A stretch of 64,000 nt of DNA from Lewinella sp. W8 (lineage in GTDB: Bacteria > Bacteroidota > Bacteroidia > Chitinophagales > Saprospiraceae): positions 174,065 to 238,064 of the forward strand of contig NZ_SNAQ03000009.1 in assembly GCF_004375085.3 (NCBI RefSeq), read 5' to 3'. Positions 9,162 to 17,846 of this stretch are shown one piece after another. Every line of letters begins with the position of its first letter. Position 1 is the first letter of the stretch. The notes under the pieces are model-generated. The model did no database searches and had not been told where the DNA came from. It worked only from the letters and a program-made list of their open reading frames with translations. The position numbers were made by a program, and so were the translations under genes.

Positions 9162-9650
9162 ATGACAAAGGTTAATTTCAAGGAAACCCAGCGATACGAT
9201 AATAAACTCATCCCACTCCTATTAGGATTAATTGGCGTGGTCACGATGGTGCGGGGAACAAGTCTCCTGATCGCCCCGGAACCCAAAATCTGGGGGGCCA
9301 TCTTTTTGTTTAGTGTGGCCGCCGCCATCGGCGGACTGATCTGGTGGCTCACCCAATTGAAGCTGAAGGTGGTCGTCACGGAAAAGAACGTCAAGTTTAA
9401 ATTATCGCCCCTCCACGAAAAGAAGCATTCCATTTCGTGGGAGGAAATCGACAAGTGCGCCATCGTGCGGACTTCCGAGGTAGCCCAGTGGGGAGGAGGA
9501 AACATTACCTTCAACCACGAAAAGCGGTATTCCCTGACCGGCCGAAATGGCCTGTCCATCCGGACCCGGGCGGGTGAATTATTTTTCATTGGCTGCACGG
9601 ACCTTACGCGACTGCAGGAGACCCTCAATAAAATGTCCATCGGCAGCTAA
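9162..9650 (+). CDS. Small membrane protein with a cytoplasmic beta-rich tail
   Basis: A 162-residue protein with two adjacent hydrophobic helices (about residues 15-35 and 42-64) followed by a soluble beta-rich C-terminal domain of about 95 residues. The layout, two helices then a PH-like domain, resembles the bacterial PH-like membrane proteins, but the match is by shape only. The start at 9162 follows an AT-rich leader. It lies 27 bp before the formyl-THF cyclo-ligase gene and probably shares its transcript. It resembles in layout the protein at 16271, with which it might form a loose family. No function can be assigned. Confidence 0.65.
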   Translation: MTKVNFKETQRYDNKLIPLLLGLIGVVTMVRGTSLLIAPEPKIWGAIFLFSVAAAIGGLIWWLTQLKLKVVVTEKNVKFKLSPLHEKKHSISWEEIDKCAIVRTSEVAQWGGGNITFNHEKRYSLTGRNGLSIRTRAGELFFIGCTDLTRLQETLNKMSIGS

Positions 9651-9677
9651 ATTTGCTCCAACCCTACGGAAGCAGCC

Positions 9678-10226
9678 ATGGACATTGACCCCAAGACCCG
9701 GAAAAAACAACTCCGCCAACTTATGCTAGAGCAGCGGGACAAGCTCCCGCCCGGGGAGCGGCAACTTCAGTCGGAAGGCATCTGTGAGCAACTTTGGGAG
9801 CTGGCCCTGAGCCGGGAAATACGGGTAATCCATAGTTACCTCCCGATGGGGTCGGAGGTAAACGTTTTGCCCTTTCTGCAGCGTGCCCTGGATCACGGAC
9901 TCACCGTCGTAGCGCCAAAAACACTCAAAAACCGCCGGATGCAACACCTGATCCTGACGGATTTGGGTAAGCTGGAGCCCGGCATTTTCAACACCTACCA
10001 CCCCAAAGCGGCCGAGGAATATCGGGGCCCCTACGACCTGATGGTGGTGGCCGGACTGGCTTTCGACCACAACGGATTCCGGGTCGGCTACGGCGGAGGG
10101 TACTACGATACCTTTCTGGCGGACCACCCCGAAGCACTGACGGTTGGCGTGTGCTTTCCCCATCAAATCGTGGACTCCGTTCCGGTGGAGCCGCACGACA
10201 TCCAGCTGCGGCGCGTGATTCATTAA
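9678..10226 (+). CDS. fau: 5-formyltetrahydrofolate cyclo-ligase
   Basis: Converts 5-formyl-THF to 5,10-methenyl-THF using ATP, salvaging an otherwise inert folate in the cytoplasm. The 182-residue length is normal for the family. The signature GYGGGYYD lies at residues 137-144, and the N-terminal basic stretch KTRKKQLRQLMLEQRD and the SYLPMGSEVNVLPFL segment also fit. The gene follows the small membrane protein by 27 bp. A GC-rich hairpin lies just past its stop. The identification is secure; the start at 9678 is the first ATG and agrees with family N-termini. Confidence 0.93.
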   Translation: MDIDPKTRKKQLRQLMLEQRDKLPPGERQLQSEGICEQLWELALSREIRVIHSYLPMGSEVNVLPFLQRALDHGLTVVAPKTLKNRRMQHLILTDLGKLEPGIFNTYHPKAAEEYRGPYDLMVVAGLAFDHNGFRVGYGGGYYDTFLADHPEALTVGVCFPHQIVDSVPVEPHDIQLRRVIH

Positions 10227-10244
10227 CGCGAAGCGTTTCCACCG

Positions 10245-10267
10245 GGGCAGTTCCGCTGCTTGCCCCC
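10245..10267 (+). terminator. Hairpin after the cyclo-ligase gene
   Basis: GGGGCA and TGCCCC arms around an 11-nt loop, 19 bp after the stop codon. There is no T-run, so it may act as a weak or Rho-assisted terminator. Confidence 0.4.
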
Positions 10268-10308
10268 CAACAACTACCGGAAAACAGTATATTTCAGGCC
10301 GTGTTTCA

Positions 10309-10331
10309 TCGCAAGCCCCTGGGGCTTGCGA
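10309..10331. promoter_or_regulatory. 23-bp palindrome upstream of the DPP IV-type gene
   Basis: TCGCAAGCCCC and GGGGCTTGCGA flank a single central T, a perfect dyad. It lies 14 bp after TATATTTC (10288-10295), which is one mismatch from the Bacteroidota -7 consensus TAnnTTTG, and 49 bp before the gene start. It could be an operator or a leader hairpin. Confidence 0.4.
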
Positions 10332-10379
10332 CGGATTTTTCAACCAGCCCCGGGATTACCCCACGCCAATCTTCACCAC

Positions 10380-12554
10380 ATGAATTTACGTTTCGCCCCC
10401 CTCTTCTTTTTATTGCTTTTCCCCCTGGTCCTCCCCGCCCAAAACCCAATTACGGCGGAGACCTATCAGCGGGCGGAAAGCCAGCTGTTCTTCAACACCT
10501 CCCCGCTGGTGGACCGCATGAACGTTCGTGCAAACTGGGTCGCTGACGATCAGCTTTGGTACCGGACCCTGGCGGAGAAGGGCGCGGAATACGTGCACTA
10601 CGACATCGGCGAGAAGAAGAGAACCACCTTCGACTCCCCGGGAAAGCTGAACGAGATGCTGCCGGAACGGGACGCGACCCCGCAGTATGACCGTCGGACC
10701 GAAATCCTTTCGCCGGACGAAAGCAAGGTCGTTTTCATCCGGGACTGGAACCTCTGGCTGCGCCACTTAGACAGTGGCGAGGAACAACAACTGACCACGG
10801 ACGGCGTCGAGAATTACGGTTACGCCACCGACAATGCCGGCTGGCGGCAAAGTGATCGCCCCATCGTGTTGTGGTCGCCGGACTCCAAAAAGATTGCTAC
10901 CTACCAGCAGGATCAGCGGCACGTATCCGACATGCACCTGGTGACCACCAACGTGGGGGCGCCCACCCTGAAGAGCTGGAAGTACCCCCTGCCCGAGGAC
11001 GAAAAAATCATCCAGATCGAGCGCGTGGTCATTGACGTGGAGCAGAGGAAGCTGGTCCGGCTCGATATGCCCGCCGACGATCGTCGGGGCACCCTGTGTG
11101 ACGACATCTCCTGTACGGGAACCTTTGACGACAACCAGTGGATCAACGGTGGCCAGCAACTGGTCTTCGTTTCCTCCACCCGGGACCACAAAGTAGCGCA
11201 ACTTCGGGTTGCCGACGCCACGACGGGTAAGGTCCGTGATATCCTACGAGAAGAAGTGGCCACCCAGTACGAATCCGGCCAGGGTGAAATCAACTGGCAC
11301 TACCTGGAGGGTAGCGACGAGGTCATCTGGTATTCCGAGCGGGACAACTGGGGCCACCTCTACCTGTACGACGCCAAAACCGGTCAGCTGAAACGGCAGA
11401 TCACCCGGGGCGACTTTGTGGTCACGCAGCTCAAGCACATTGACGAGGAAGCCGGGGTGCTGTTCTTTGAGGCAAACGGCCGGGAAGTTGGCCGGAATCC
11501 ATACTTCAGTCACCTTTACCGGGTTGACCTATCGGGGAAAAACCTGAAACTGCTCACTCCGGAAGACGGCAATCACCGCATTGATTTCTCCCCCGACTAC
11601 GAGTACTTCGTCGATAATTACTCCCAGCCAAACGTTCCGCCCGTCTCCGTACTCCGCGACCGCAAGGGGAATCTGATGGAAGTCCTGGAGAGAACCGACA
11701 TTTCGCGCCTCACGGCCACCTTCTGGAAGGCTCCTACTCCCATTACCGTAAAGTCGGCCGATGACCAGTATGATTTATACGGCCTGATGTTTACGCCCAG
11801 CAACTTGGATCCCGACCAAAAATATCCGGTGGTCAACTACATCTATCCCGGACCGCAGGGCGGCAGCGTGGGCTCCTGGTCCTTCAGCACCGGCCGGGGC
11901 GACCATCAGGCACTGGCCGAACTGGGCTTTGTGGTGGTGGTCATTGAGGGCAGCTGCAACCCCGGCCGTTCCAAGGCCTTTCACGATGCCTGCTACGGGG
12001 ACATGGCCGTGAACACCCTCCCGGACCAGGTGGCCGGCATGGAGCAGTTAGCCAAGAAATACCCCTACCTCGACCTGGAACGAGTGGGCGTTTGGGGGCA
12101 CTCCGGCGGAGGCTTTGCCACCGCGGCGGCACTGTTCAACTATCCCGATTTCTATGACGTGGGCATTTCCGAGTCCGGCAACCACGACAACCGCAACTAC
12201 GAAGACGACTGGGGAGAGCGCTACATCGGCCGGATGGAAGATGTAGACGGCGTCAACAACTACGAACGACAGGCCAACCAGCTGCAGGCCGAGAATTTGC
12301 GGGGCAAGCTGTTGCTGGCCCACGGAGGCATGGACGATAATGTCCCACCCTACAATACCCTGCTGGTGGTGGATGCCCTCGTCAAGGCCAACAAGGATTT
12401 CGACCTGATCATCTTCCCCAATGCCCGCCACGGCTTTGGCGCGGATACCTTCTACATGATGCGCCGACGGTGGGATTACTTCGTGGAACACCTCAAGGGG
12501 ATGACGCCCCCCAGGGAATACAAAATCGAGTACCGAAGGGATCCGCGGTTGTAG
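10380..12554 (+). CDS. Dipeptidyl peptidase IV-type prolyl oligopeptidase (S9B)
   Basis: Exported serine peptidase expected to remove X-Pro dipeptides from peptide N-termini. The 724-residue protein has a cleavable signal (MNLRFAPLFFLLLFPLVLPAQ), a DPP IV N-terminal beta-propeller to about residue 470, and an alpha/beta hydrolase domain with the triad Ser575 (VWGHSGGG), Asp652 (HGGMDDNVP) and His684 (NARHGFG). The nucleophile elbow is GHSGGG rather than the more common GWSYGG, so substrate range could differ. The start at 10380 is chosen for the signal peptide; the frame continues upstream to 10260 without a credible start. The regulatory palindrome at 10309 lies in its leader. Likely role: breakdown of proteinaceous nutrients. 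Confidence 0.92.
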   Translation: MNLRFAPLFFLLLFPLVLPAQNPITAETYQRAESQLFFNTSPLVDRMNVRANWVADDQLWYRTLAEKGAEYVHYDIGEKKRTTFDSPGKLNEMLPERDATPQYDRRTEILSPDESKVVFIRDWNLWLRHLDSGEEQQLTTDGVENYGYATDNAGWRQSDRPIVLWSPDSKKIATYQQDQRHVSDMHLVTTNVGAPTLKSWKYPLPEDEKIIQIERVVIDVEQRKLVRLDMPADDRRGTLCDDISCTGTFDDNQWINGGQQLVFVSSTRDHKVAQLRVADATTGKVRDILREEVATQYESGQGEINWHYLEGSDEVIWYSERDNWGHLYLYDAKTGQLKRQITRGDFVVTQLKHIDEEAGVLFFEANGREVGRNPYFSHLYRVDLSGKNLKLLTPEDGNHRIDFSPDYEYFVDNYSQPNVPPVSVLRDRKGNLMEVLERTDISRLTATFWKAPTPITVKSADDQYDLYGLMFTPSNLDPDQKYPVVNYIYPGPQGGSVGSWSFSTGRGDHQALAELGFVVVVIEGSCNPGRSKAFHDACYGDMAVNTLPDQVAGMEQLAKKYPYLDLERVGVWGHSGGGFATAAALFNYPDFYDVGISESGNHDNRNYEDDWGERYIGRMEDVDGVNNYERQANQLQAENLRGKLLLAHGGMDDNVPPYNTLLVVDALVKANKDFDLIIFPNARHGFGADTFYMMRRRWDYFVEHLKGMTPPREYKIEYRRDPRL

Positions 12555-12569
12555 GGTGCAAAGATCAAC

Positions 12570-12974
12570 ATGCAAGACATCCAAAAACTGGCGAGAATCC
12601 AAATCGGAGTCATTATTCCCTTTGTCCTTGCTAAATTGATCCGGCCGGGCGTTTTGGCGAATGACGGTGGTGAACTGTTCAAGCTTTTTCTGTTATCCTT
12701 CCCCAATTTGTGCGAAGGCGTAATCGGGGTGCTGACGTTAACGGGCCTCGGCCTTTACCTAAGTAAGCAGTTTACCCTCAACCGAAAGCTTATTTACGTG
12801 ATCGCCATCGGCCTGGCTACCATTTACGTGACCACCCAGGAGTTGAAAATTCATAACCTGGGGGGCAATAATGTATACGACCCCAATGACCTTATTTTCT
12901 CGGTGATTGGACTCTTCCTCGGCGCGAGTATAGTTTTTTATCTGCAACCAGAGATTAGACCTGATTCAGAGTAA
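12570..12974 (+). CDS. Small integral membrane protein, unknown
   Basis: A 134-residue protein with about four hydrophobic segments (near residues 10-26, 45-62, 73-90 and 106-124) and a short charged C-terminus. No known family recognised. It starts 15 bp after the peptidase stop and may be co-transcribed with it, although its base composition is more AT-rich. It begins a 1.5-kb stretch that is AT-richer than the flanks. Confidence 0.55.
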   Translation: MQDIQKLARIQIGVIIPFVLAKLIRPGVLANDGGELFKLFLLSFPNLCEGVIGVLTLTGLGLYLSKQFTLNRKLIYVIAIGLATIYVTTQELKIHNLGGNNVYDPNDLIFSVIGLFLGASIVFYLQPEIRPDSE

Positions 12975-13032
12975 GCGATCGTGAATTTGGCCCAATAGAC
13001 GGAGCAAAGCAATTAGAACAATCCAAAACTCA

Positions 13033-14097
13033 ATGATGAAGTTTGCCAAAATTTCGGGATGCCTATTTTTTCTTACGACCCTATTAAGTATCAATTTTTC
13101 CTGTCTCCCATCCAAAAATGATTATATCGCCTCACCAAAGGGAGATGTATCTCATAAAATAGACACCAGTTTATGGCTAAAAGAAACCCGCGGCATTCGT
13201 GATATTGTAGAAGACAGGAACAGAAACATCTGGTTTTCCAGCCCGGATTATGTAGCGATGTATGATGGGCAGAGTATCCGTTACTTTAACAAAGGAAATG
13301 AGTTGGCAATTACCGGCAATCTCCATCAAGACATTAACGGAACGATTTGGGTGGAGAATGGGGTGCGTGCCTTTAGATATGAAGGCGAATCCTTTATTGA
13401 AGAAAAGATAGACAGTATTATCGGCTCGGGGAATCTCTGGTTTCAACGGGGGTTAAGCCCAAGCGATACCACGTACACTCAACCAGGGCTATACGTAATA
13501 AACTACCTAAGCACTAGTTTCCATCCTTTCCCCGTAGAGAAGAACATTGAAAATAAATATTTGTACTTCCCTACCACAAAAGCTTACCACGGGAAAGACA
13601 CCGTCGTATGGGTTGGAACTATGGAAAAAGTATTCGGATTACAAGATACCTCCTTCATTACCATTGGGCGTAAAGAAATGGGTCGAGAGAACGATGATCG
13701 GCAAATGGGTATCCGGGGAATTTTTGTTGATCGAAAAGGAGATTTATGGATTGCCGATAATGGGGCTGGAATATTCGTTTTTGATGGACATAGGACCATT
13801 GATTTCACCAAAAAATACGGCTTAACTAAAAACAGTGGAGCAGCAAAAACTCTCCATAGAGCTTTTTCAATTGCGGAGGACACCTTAGGTCAAATGTGGT
13901 TGGGCACCGCCTATTCCGGCATTTGGGCATTTAATCCGAGGACCGAAGAATTCACCAATTACTCTTCTGATCAGGGCGTTAACAGTGAGCTCATATGGAC
14001 CATATTTTTGACTAGTGGAGGGGAACTCCTATTCGCCGGGGAGTCTCCTGCGGCCGTATATAGATTTAATGGGATAACTTTTGATCGGATTTTTTAA
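13033..14097 (+). CDS. Lipoprotein with two-component-regulator-propeller repeats
   Basis: A 354-residue protein with a lipoprotein signal ending in INFSC (Cys24) and several Reg_prop-type beta-propeller blades, seen as repeated units such as IRDIVEDRNRNIWFSS, LHQDINGTIWVENG, IRGIFVDRKGDLWIADNG and AFSIAEDTLGQMWLGT. These propellers normally form the sensor half of hybrid two-component systems. Here there is no transmembrane helix, kinase or DNA-binding domain after the propeller, so it is a stand-alone periplasmic sensor or structural propeller. ATGATG at 13033/13036 leaves the exact start open by one codon. Its DNA is clearly more AT-rich than the neighbouring peptidase gene, which suggests separate ancestry. 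Confidence 0.75.
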   Translation: MMKFAKISGCLFFLTTLLSINFSCLPSKNDYIASPKGDVSHKIDTSLWLKETRGIRDIVEDRNRNIWFSSPDYVAMYDGQSIRYFNKGNELAITGNLHQDINGTIWVENGVRAFRYEGESFIEEKIDSIIGSGNLWFQRGLSPSDTTYTQPGLYVINYLSTSFHPFPVEKNIENKYLYFPTTKAYHGKDTVVWVGTMEKVFGLQDTSFITIGRKEMGRENDDRQMGIRGIFVDRKGDLWIADNGAGIFVFDGHRTIDFTKKYGLTKNSGAAKTLHRAFSIAEDTLGQMWLGTAYSGIWAFNPRTEEFTNYSSDQGVNSELIWTIFLTSGGELLFAGESPAAVYRFNGITFDRIF

Positions 14098-14295
14098 GTA
14101 TTCAATAATAGATGCTGATTTAAAATACTGCCCAGAATAGAGCCGACGTAACCATAATATATTTCATCGTCCCAATCGCTGCGAGGCAGGCTTTATCAGT
14201 AAAAATTGATGTAGGTACAACAAATTTACTGACTGCTCTGTTTTCATGCCATTACCATTCCTCCAACGACGATTGGAAGGAACAATGCCATCAGG

Positions 14296-15180
14296 ATGAA
14301 TAGAAAAACTTTCCTGCAAAGTCTGGCCATCTTACCCCTAACCGGAACAACGATGAAGCTACAAGCATTAGAGAAAACGGTCAACGCCTTCAGCAATACC
14401 GATAAAATGCCCGTCCTGTTTTTGGGGCACGGCAGCCCCATGAACGCCATCGAGGAAAATGAATTCGTGGCGGGATTCCGACAGGTAGGAAAAACCATCG
14501 AAAAACCACGCGCGATCCTGTGTATTTCTGCCCACTGGGAAACCAGGGGCACCCGGGTGACGGCCATGGCTAACCCAAGAACCATTCATGATTTTGGCGG
14601 ATTCCCTCAGGAACTTTTTGCCGTGCAGTACCCGGCTCCCGGAGATCCGGACTTAGCTCGGGAAACGAAGGACATCGTCTCTCGCACCCCGGTAGCACTG
14701 GATGACCAGTGGGGGCTTGATCACGGTGCCTGGAGCGTCATCAAGCATATGTACCCCGAGGCCGATGTACCCGTCATTCAGATGAGTCTGGACTACGGTA
14801 AATCTCCTCAGCAGCATTTTGAACTGGCCAAAGAACTCGCAGCCCTTCGCAAAAAGGGCGTTTTGATCGTTGGCAGTGGAAACATGGTCCATAACCTCCG
14901 GAAGGTAGCCTGGAACCGCCTGAACGAAGTGGGGTTTGCCTACGACTGGGCCGCCGAAGCAAGCCAGAAGATGAAGGAGCATATTACTACGGGCGATTTC
15001 CGTCCGTTAATTAACTACGCAGCCCAGGGCACCGCCTTCCAACTCGCCATTCCCACCCCGGAGCACTACCTCCCCTTGCTCTACACCCTGGCGCTGAAGG
15101 ACGATGAAGACCAGATTCAGCTTTTTAACGATCAGGCCGTCGCAGGGTCGCTGACCATGACCTCCCTGAAGATTTCGTAA
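14296..15180 (+). CDS. ygiD: 4,5-DOPA dioxygenase extradiol-like protein (YgiD family)
   Basis: Class III extradiol ring-cleavage dioxygenase family, acting on catecholic substrates with a non-haem metal. The 294-residue protein carries the conserved metal-site histidines His45 (LGHGSPMN) and His80 (ISAHWETRG), plus His98 in TIHDFGGFP and the later GSGNMVHNL segment. Residues 1-20 (MNRKTFLQSLAILPLTGTTM) form an extra hydrophobic N-terminus that could be an export signal; YgiD itself is cytoplasmic and begins near residue 36 of this protein. An internal start at Met38 is therefore an alternative. The gene is isolated, with a 198-bp gap upstream that holds nothing recognisable. Physiological substrate unknown. 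Confidence 0.87.
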   Translation: MNRKTFLQSLAILPLTGTTMKLQALEKTVNAFSNTDKMPVLFLGHGSPMNAIEENEFVAGFRQVGKTIEKPRAILCISAHWETRGTRVTAMANPRTIHDFGGFPQELFAVQYPAPGDPDLARETKDIVSRTPVALDDQWGLDHGAWSVIKHMYPEADVPVIQMSLDYGKSPQQHFELAKELAALRKKGVLIVGSGNMVHNLRKVAWNRLNEVGFAYDWAAEASQKMKEHITTGDFRPLINYAAQGTAFQLAIPTPEHYLPLLYTLALKDDEDQIQLFNDQAVAGSLTMTSLKIS

Positions 15181-15190
15181 CCTTGTGGGT

Positions 15191-15451
15191 ATGAACCTCT
15201 TAATTGGGATAGGGATATTTTTCTTTCTTTCGGGCTGCTTTATGCTCACCTTCGTAGCCTACTACGGAGAATTATTATTGAAGTGTCCTAAGTTTAAGCG
15301 CCGCTGGATATTTCGGAGACGGATCAGTCCTTCAGCGCGTCCGAAACCGCAGAAATTTACCGAAGAGGATATCTTAGACGTTGACTTTGAAATCACGGAG
15401 GCCAATGTCATGCGCTGCGAAAAATGTGGCTACAGCATGAGGCTCGAATAG
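15191..15451 (+). CDS. Small membrane protein with a terminal CxxC pair
   Basis: An 86-residue protein: one N-terminal transmembrane helix (about residues 3-25), a basic juxtamembrane stretch (KRRWIFRRR), an acidic linker, and a C-terminal MRCEKCGYSMRLE that looks like half a zinc ribbon. The ATG at 15191 is preferred to the GTG at 15185. It starts 11 bp after the YgiD-type gene and is probably co-transcribed with it. No family recognised. Confidence 0.55.
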   Translation: MNLLIGIGIFFFLSGCFMLTFVAYYGELLLKCPKFKRRWIFRRRISPSARPKPQKFTEEDILDVDFEITEANVMRCEKCGYSMRLE

Positions 15452-15539
15452 AACGGGCTAAAAGCGTATTTTAAGACCAACCTATTCTCCGGTCAGCATC
15501 AGTCTGCCCGATACCGGAACCCCTTACCCTGCCCATTGC

Positions 15540-16181
15540 ATGCACGCTAAAACGCTACTCGGCATCATCCTCCTATCCTTCTTTGGATGCCAGGAAAAAG
15601 AAGAGGAACGCTTCGTCTTCTTTCTCCATAACCGTTTTTTGGAAGAACACGAACTGCACGAGTTACACCCCCAGTACGGCCGCACCGAGTACCGGGAAAT
15701 ACTACAAAAATTCACGGTCAGCGGACTGCGGGTCATCAGTGAAAAAAGGAGCGGGAACGTCAACGCCCGGGAATACGCCATCACCGTAGTAGAGCAGATT
15801 GACAGCTTACTGGGCACTGGCGTTACCCCCGACCGGATTACCGTGGTGGGTACCTCAAAGGGCGGCTACATCGCCCAGTACGTATCGACGATTGCGGACA
15901 ATCACGAACTCAATTTCGTATTCGTGGCCAGCTTTCGGGAAAGTGACCTGGAATCCATTCCGGAGATTAACTTTTGCGGTAATATCCTGACCATCTACGA
16001 ACGGACGGACCCCTTCGGCGTTTCTGCCCAGGGCAGAAAAGAAAGTTCGACCTGCACCATTCCGCGGTTCCGGGAAATTGAATTGAACACCCGGATGGGT
16101 CACGGTTTCCTGTTTCGGCCACTATCCGCCTGGATGGAGCCCACCATTCAGTGGGCGCAGGGTAACTACGCGCTTAGGTGA
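15540..16181 (+). CDS. Alpha/beta-hydrolase-like lipoprotein
   Basis: A 213-residue predicted lipoprotein (signal MHAKTLLGIILLSFFGC, Cys17). It contains a nucleophile elbow GTSKGG with Ser106, preceded by a strand ITVV, and a late MGHGF that could supply the catalytic His. These elements and their order fit a small alpha/beta hydrolase on the outer face of a membrane. The acid residue may be the Asp in ERTDPFG. The substrate cannot be deduced. It is a single gene, with 88 bp upstream and about 90 bp downstream without genes. Confidence 0.65.
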   Translation: MHAKTLLGIILLSFFGCQEKEEERFVFFLHNRFLEEHELHELHPQYGRTEYREILQKFTVSGLRVISEKRSGNVNAREYAITVVEQIDSLLGTGVTPDRITVVGTSKGGYIAQYVSTIADNHELNFVFVASFRESDLESIPEINFCGNILTIYERTDPFGVSAQGRKESSTCTIPRFREIELNTRMGHGFLFRPLSAWMEPTIQWAQGNYALR

Positions 16182-16270
16182 GCGCAAGGGTGCACGGTCG
16201 TTAATCAACCGCGCAACCCTTTACGGCATCCAAACCCCATCAAAATGGACGGCAACCTTAGATATTGCTT

Positions 16271-16804
16271 ATGTTTGAGCAGCATCTGGTGAACGGAAAG
16301 TCATCAATCAAAATATTTGGCGAAATGCAAGACCTGGGCAAACTCAGAGAGAAAATTCAGAAGGGGCAAACCATTCAGTTATCCTCTGATTTCACAAAAG
16401 GGGGAACGTACATCACAATTGGAATCTCGATCATTGCCGCAATTTTTTTGACGCCAAAAATTCTTGATTCCTCAGAGGGTTTGCAAACCAATATTTTGCT
16501 TGCGGGTGTAATGCTTCTTGTACTCGTTGCCCTCGCAATCTATCAATTACTGTACGCTGCGGAAGCCGAACTGCGCGGTAAAAAGCTGACGTTAAAAAAA
16601 ATCACCGGAAAAGAATTTGTGATTGACGTTAACCAAGTCAATAAAACCTCCTCTTTTCAATCTAGAAGCACGAAGTACACCATTCTTAAGTTTGTCGACG
16701 GTAGTGGAAATCCCGAAACCGCATTAATCATGAATTCCAATTCAATCCTTTTCGGCAAAGAAGTTACCGCTGGGGAGGTGGTCAAATTAGCGCAACAACT
16801 GTAG
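16271..16804 (+). CDS. Membrane protein with two helices, unknown
   Basis: A 177-residue protein. An N-terminal soluble part of about 45 residues precedes two hydrophobic helices (about residues 47-63 and 75-95), and a soluble beta-rich C-terminal part follows. The layout parallels the protein at 9162. The ATG at 16271 is used; the frame continues 6 bp upstream through a TTG. The gene is AT-richer than its surroundings. No family recognised. Confidence 0.6.
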   Translation: MFEQHLVNGKSSIKIFGEMQDLGKLREKIQKGQTIQLSSDFTKGGTYITIGISIIAAIFLTPKILDSSEGLQTNILLAGVMLLVLVALAIYQLLYAAEAELRGKKLTLKKITGKEFVIDVNQVNKTSSFQSRSTKYTILKFVDGSGNPETALIMNSNSILFGKEVTAGEVVKLAQQL

Positions 16805-16815
16805 GCCGCAATATA

Positions 16816-16992
16816 TTGAAGGGCCCAGCCTGGACGTACTCTTTTGACGTAGCCCGGGCCCTGGAATGGTTTCTGAAATCCCTGGAATACGGCGAGCCTT
16901 CGTCGGAATACGTTTACCTGGAAATTGCCCAGTTGTACGAGCAATTGGGTGAAGCTGAAGTGGCGAAGAAATACCGGGAAAAATTCGCATAA
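16816..16992 (+). pseudogene. C-terminal remnant of a TPR-like protein
   Basis: Directly after the preceding gene, one frame reads a plausible helical-repeat C-terminus: WTYSFDVARALEWFLKSLEY, then EYVYLEIAQLYEQLGEAEVA, ending in KKYREKFA and a TAA. There is no start codon with a ribosome site and no upstream half. I read it as a truncated TPR gene end, possibly left by a deletion that brought the 16271 gene here. Chance coding potential cannot be excluded. Confidence 0.4.
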
Positions 16993-17014
16993 GGGGAACC
17001 TCCGAGCAAGCGCT

Positions 17015-17022
17015 TATATTTG
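17015..17022 (+). promoter_or_regulatory. Bacteroidota-type -7 box
   Basis: TATATTTG matches TAnnTTTG exactly, 36 bp before the lipoprotein start at 17058. No clear -33 TTTG is seen at the expected distance. Confidence 0.4.
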
Positions 17023-17057
17023 GTGTGGACCGTTCGTCGTGGCACCAACTCTATGAT

Positions 17058-17558
17058 ATGAAAAAATTACTCCTACTACCCTTTGCCGTAGTTATGTTCT
17101 TCGCTTGTGGAAACGAACCCGCTACGGAACTCCAGAAAGACAACCCATCCATTTCCGCCGCCAGTGAACAAGCCTTCGTCGCCACGCTGGAAAAGCACCT
17201 GAAGGCCGTGTCCGAACGGGATTTAACGTCCCTACGGGCCACGATGTCTCCCGAAGGGAAGATGCAGTTGATTCTGCCGGGCACGGAAATTATCGAAACC
17301 GTCGATGGTTTCCTGGATTATCACCGGGAATGGTTTCAGGATACCACCTGGACCTTCGAAACGAAAATCCTGAATACGGAAATCGGAGAGCAGGTGGGCA
17401 TCGGGATTACCGAAATCGTCTACCGGGAACCGGAACGAAACGGCGAGCCCTACTTCAATCGGATGATCGTCTCTTATGCTCTCGAACGGATCAACGGCAA
17501 CTGGTACATCATCAAGGACCACGCGAGCTCCGTCGAAAAGTCTACTGATCCAGGCTAA
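17058..17558 (+). CDS. SnoaL/NTF2-like lipoprotein (DUF4440 type)
   Basis: A 166-residue protein with lipoprotein signal MKKLLLLPFAVVMFFACGN (Cys17). The mature part looks like a cystatin-NTF2 fold: an N-terminal helix (FVATLEKHLKAVSERDL), then TLRATMSP-type strand entry, IIETVDGFLDYHREWFQD, and a final strand pair ending NGNWYIIKDHAS. Such proteins bind small ligands or catalyse simple reactions, but no active-site set can be named. The start at 17058 is set by the signal peptide; an upstream in-frame ATG at 17025 would add 11 non-hydrophobic residues. A -7 box lies at 17015. Confidence 0.72.
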   Translation: MKKLLLLPFAVVMFFACGNEPATELQKDNPSISAASEQAFVATLEKHLKAVSERDLTSLRATMSPEGKMQLILPGTEIIETVDGFLDYHREWFQDTTWTFETKILNTEIGEQVGIGITEIVYREPERNGEPYFNRMIVSYALERINGNWYIIKDHASSVEKSTDPG

Positions 17559-17846
17559 TGTAGCCTGGGTGTTATTTCAGCGGTCAATTTGATCAGCATC
17601 CGTTTGGGAAAGATGTCCCCGAAAGAATAACCGCGCCGATGATTGACAAAATCTACCCGACGGCTACGAACGACTGGTTTTTCGGTTCCACCCGAACCTT
17701 GAGCAGAGTTAGCCTGCTGGCCACTAAACAACCATAATTGTCGGGGAATTTCTTTAACAGACATCCAAAGGCCCCAGAAAACCCGTAGGTATAATAGATG
17801 CCTGAATTGGCAACCGAAGTCCACCAGGGTCAAGCTACCCGAAACA

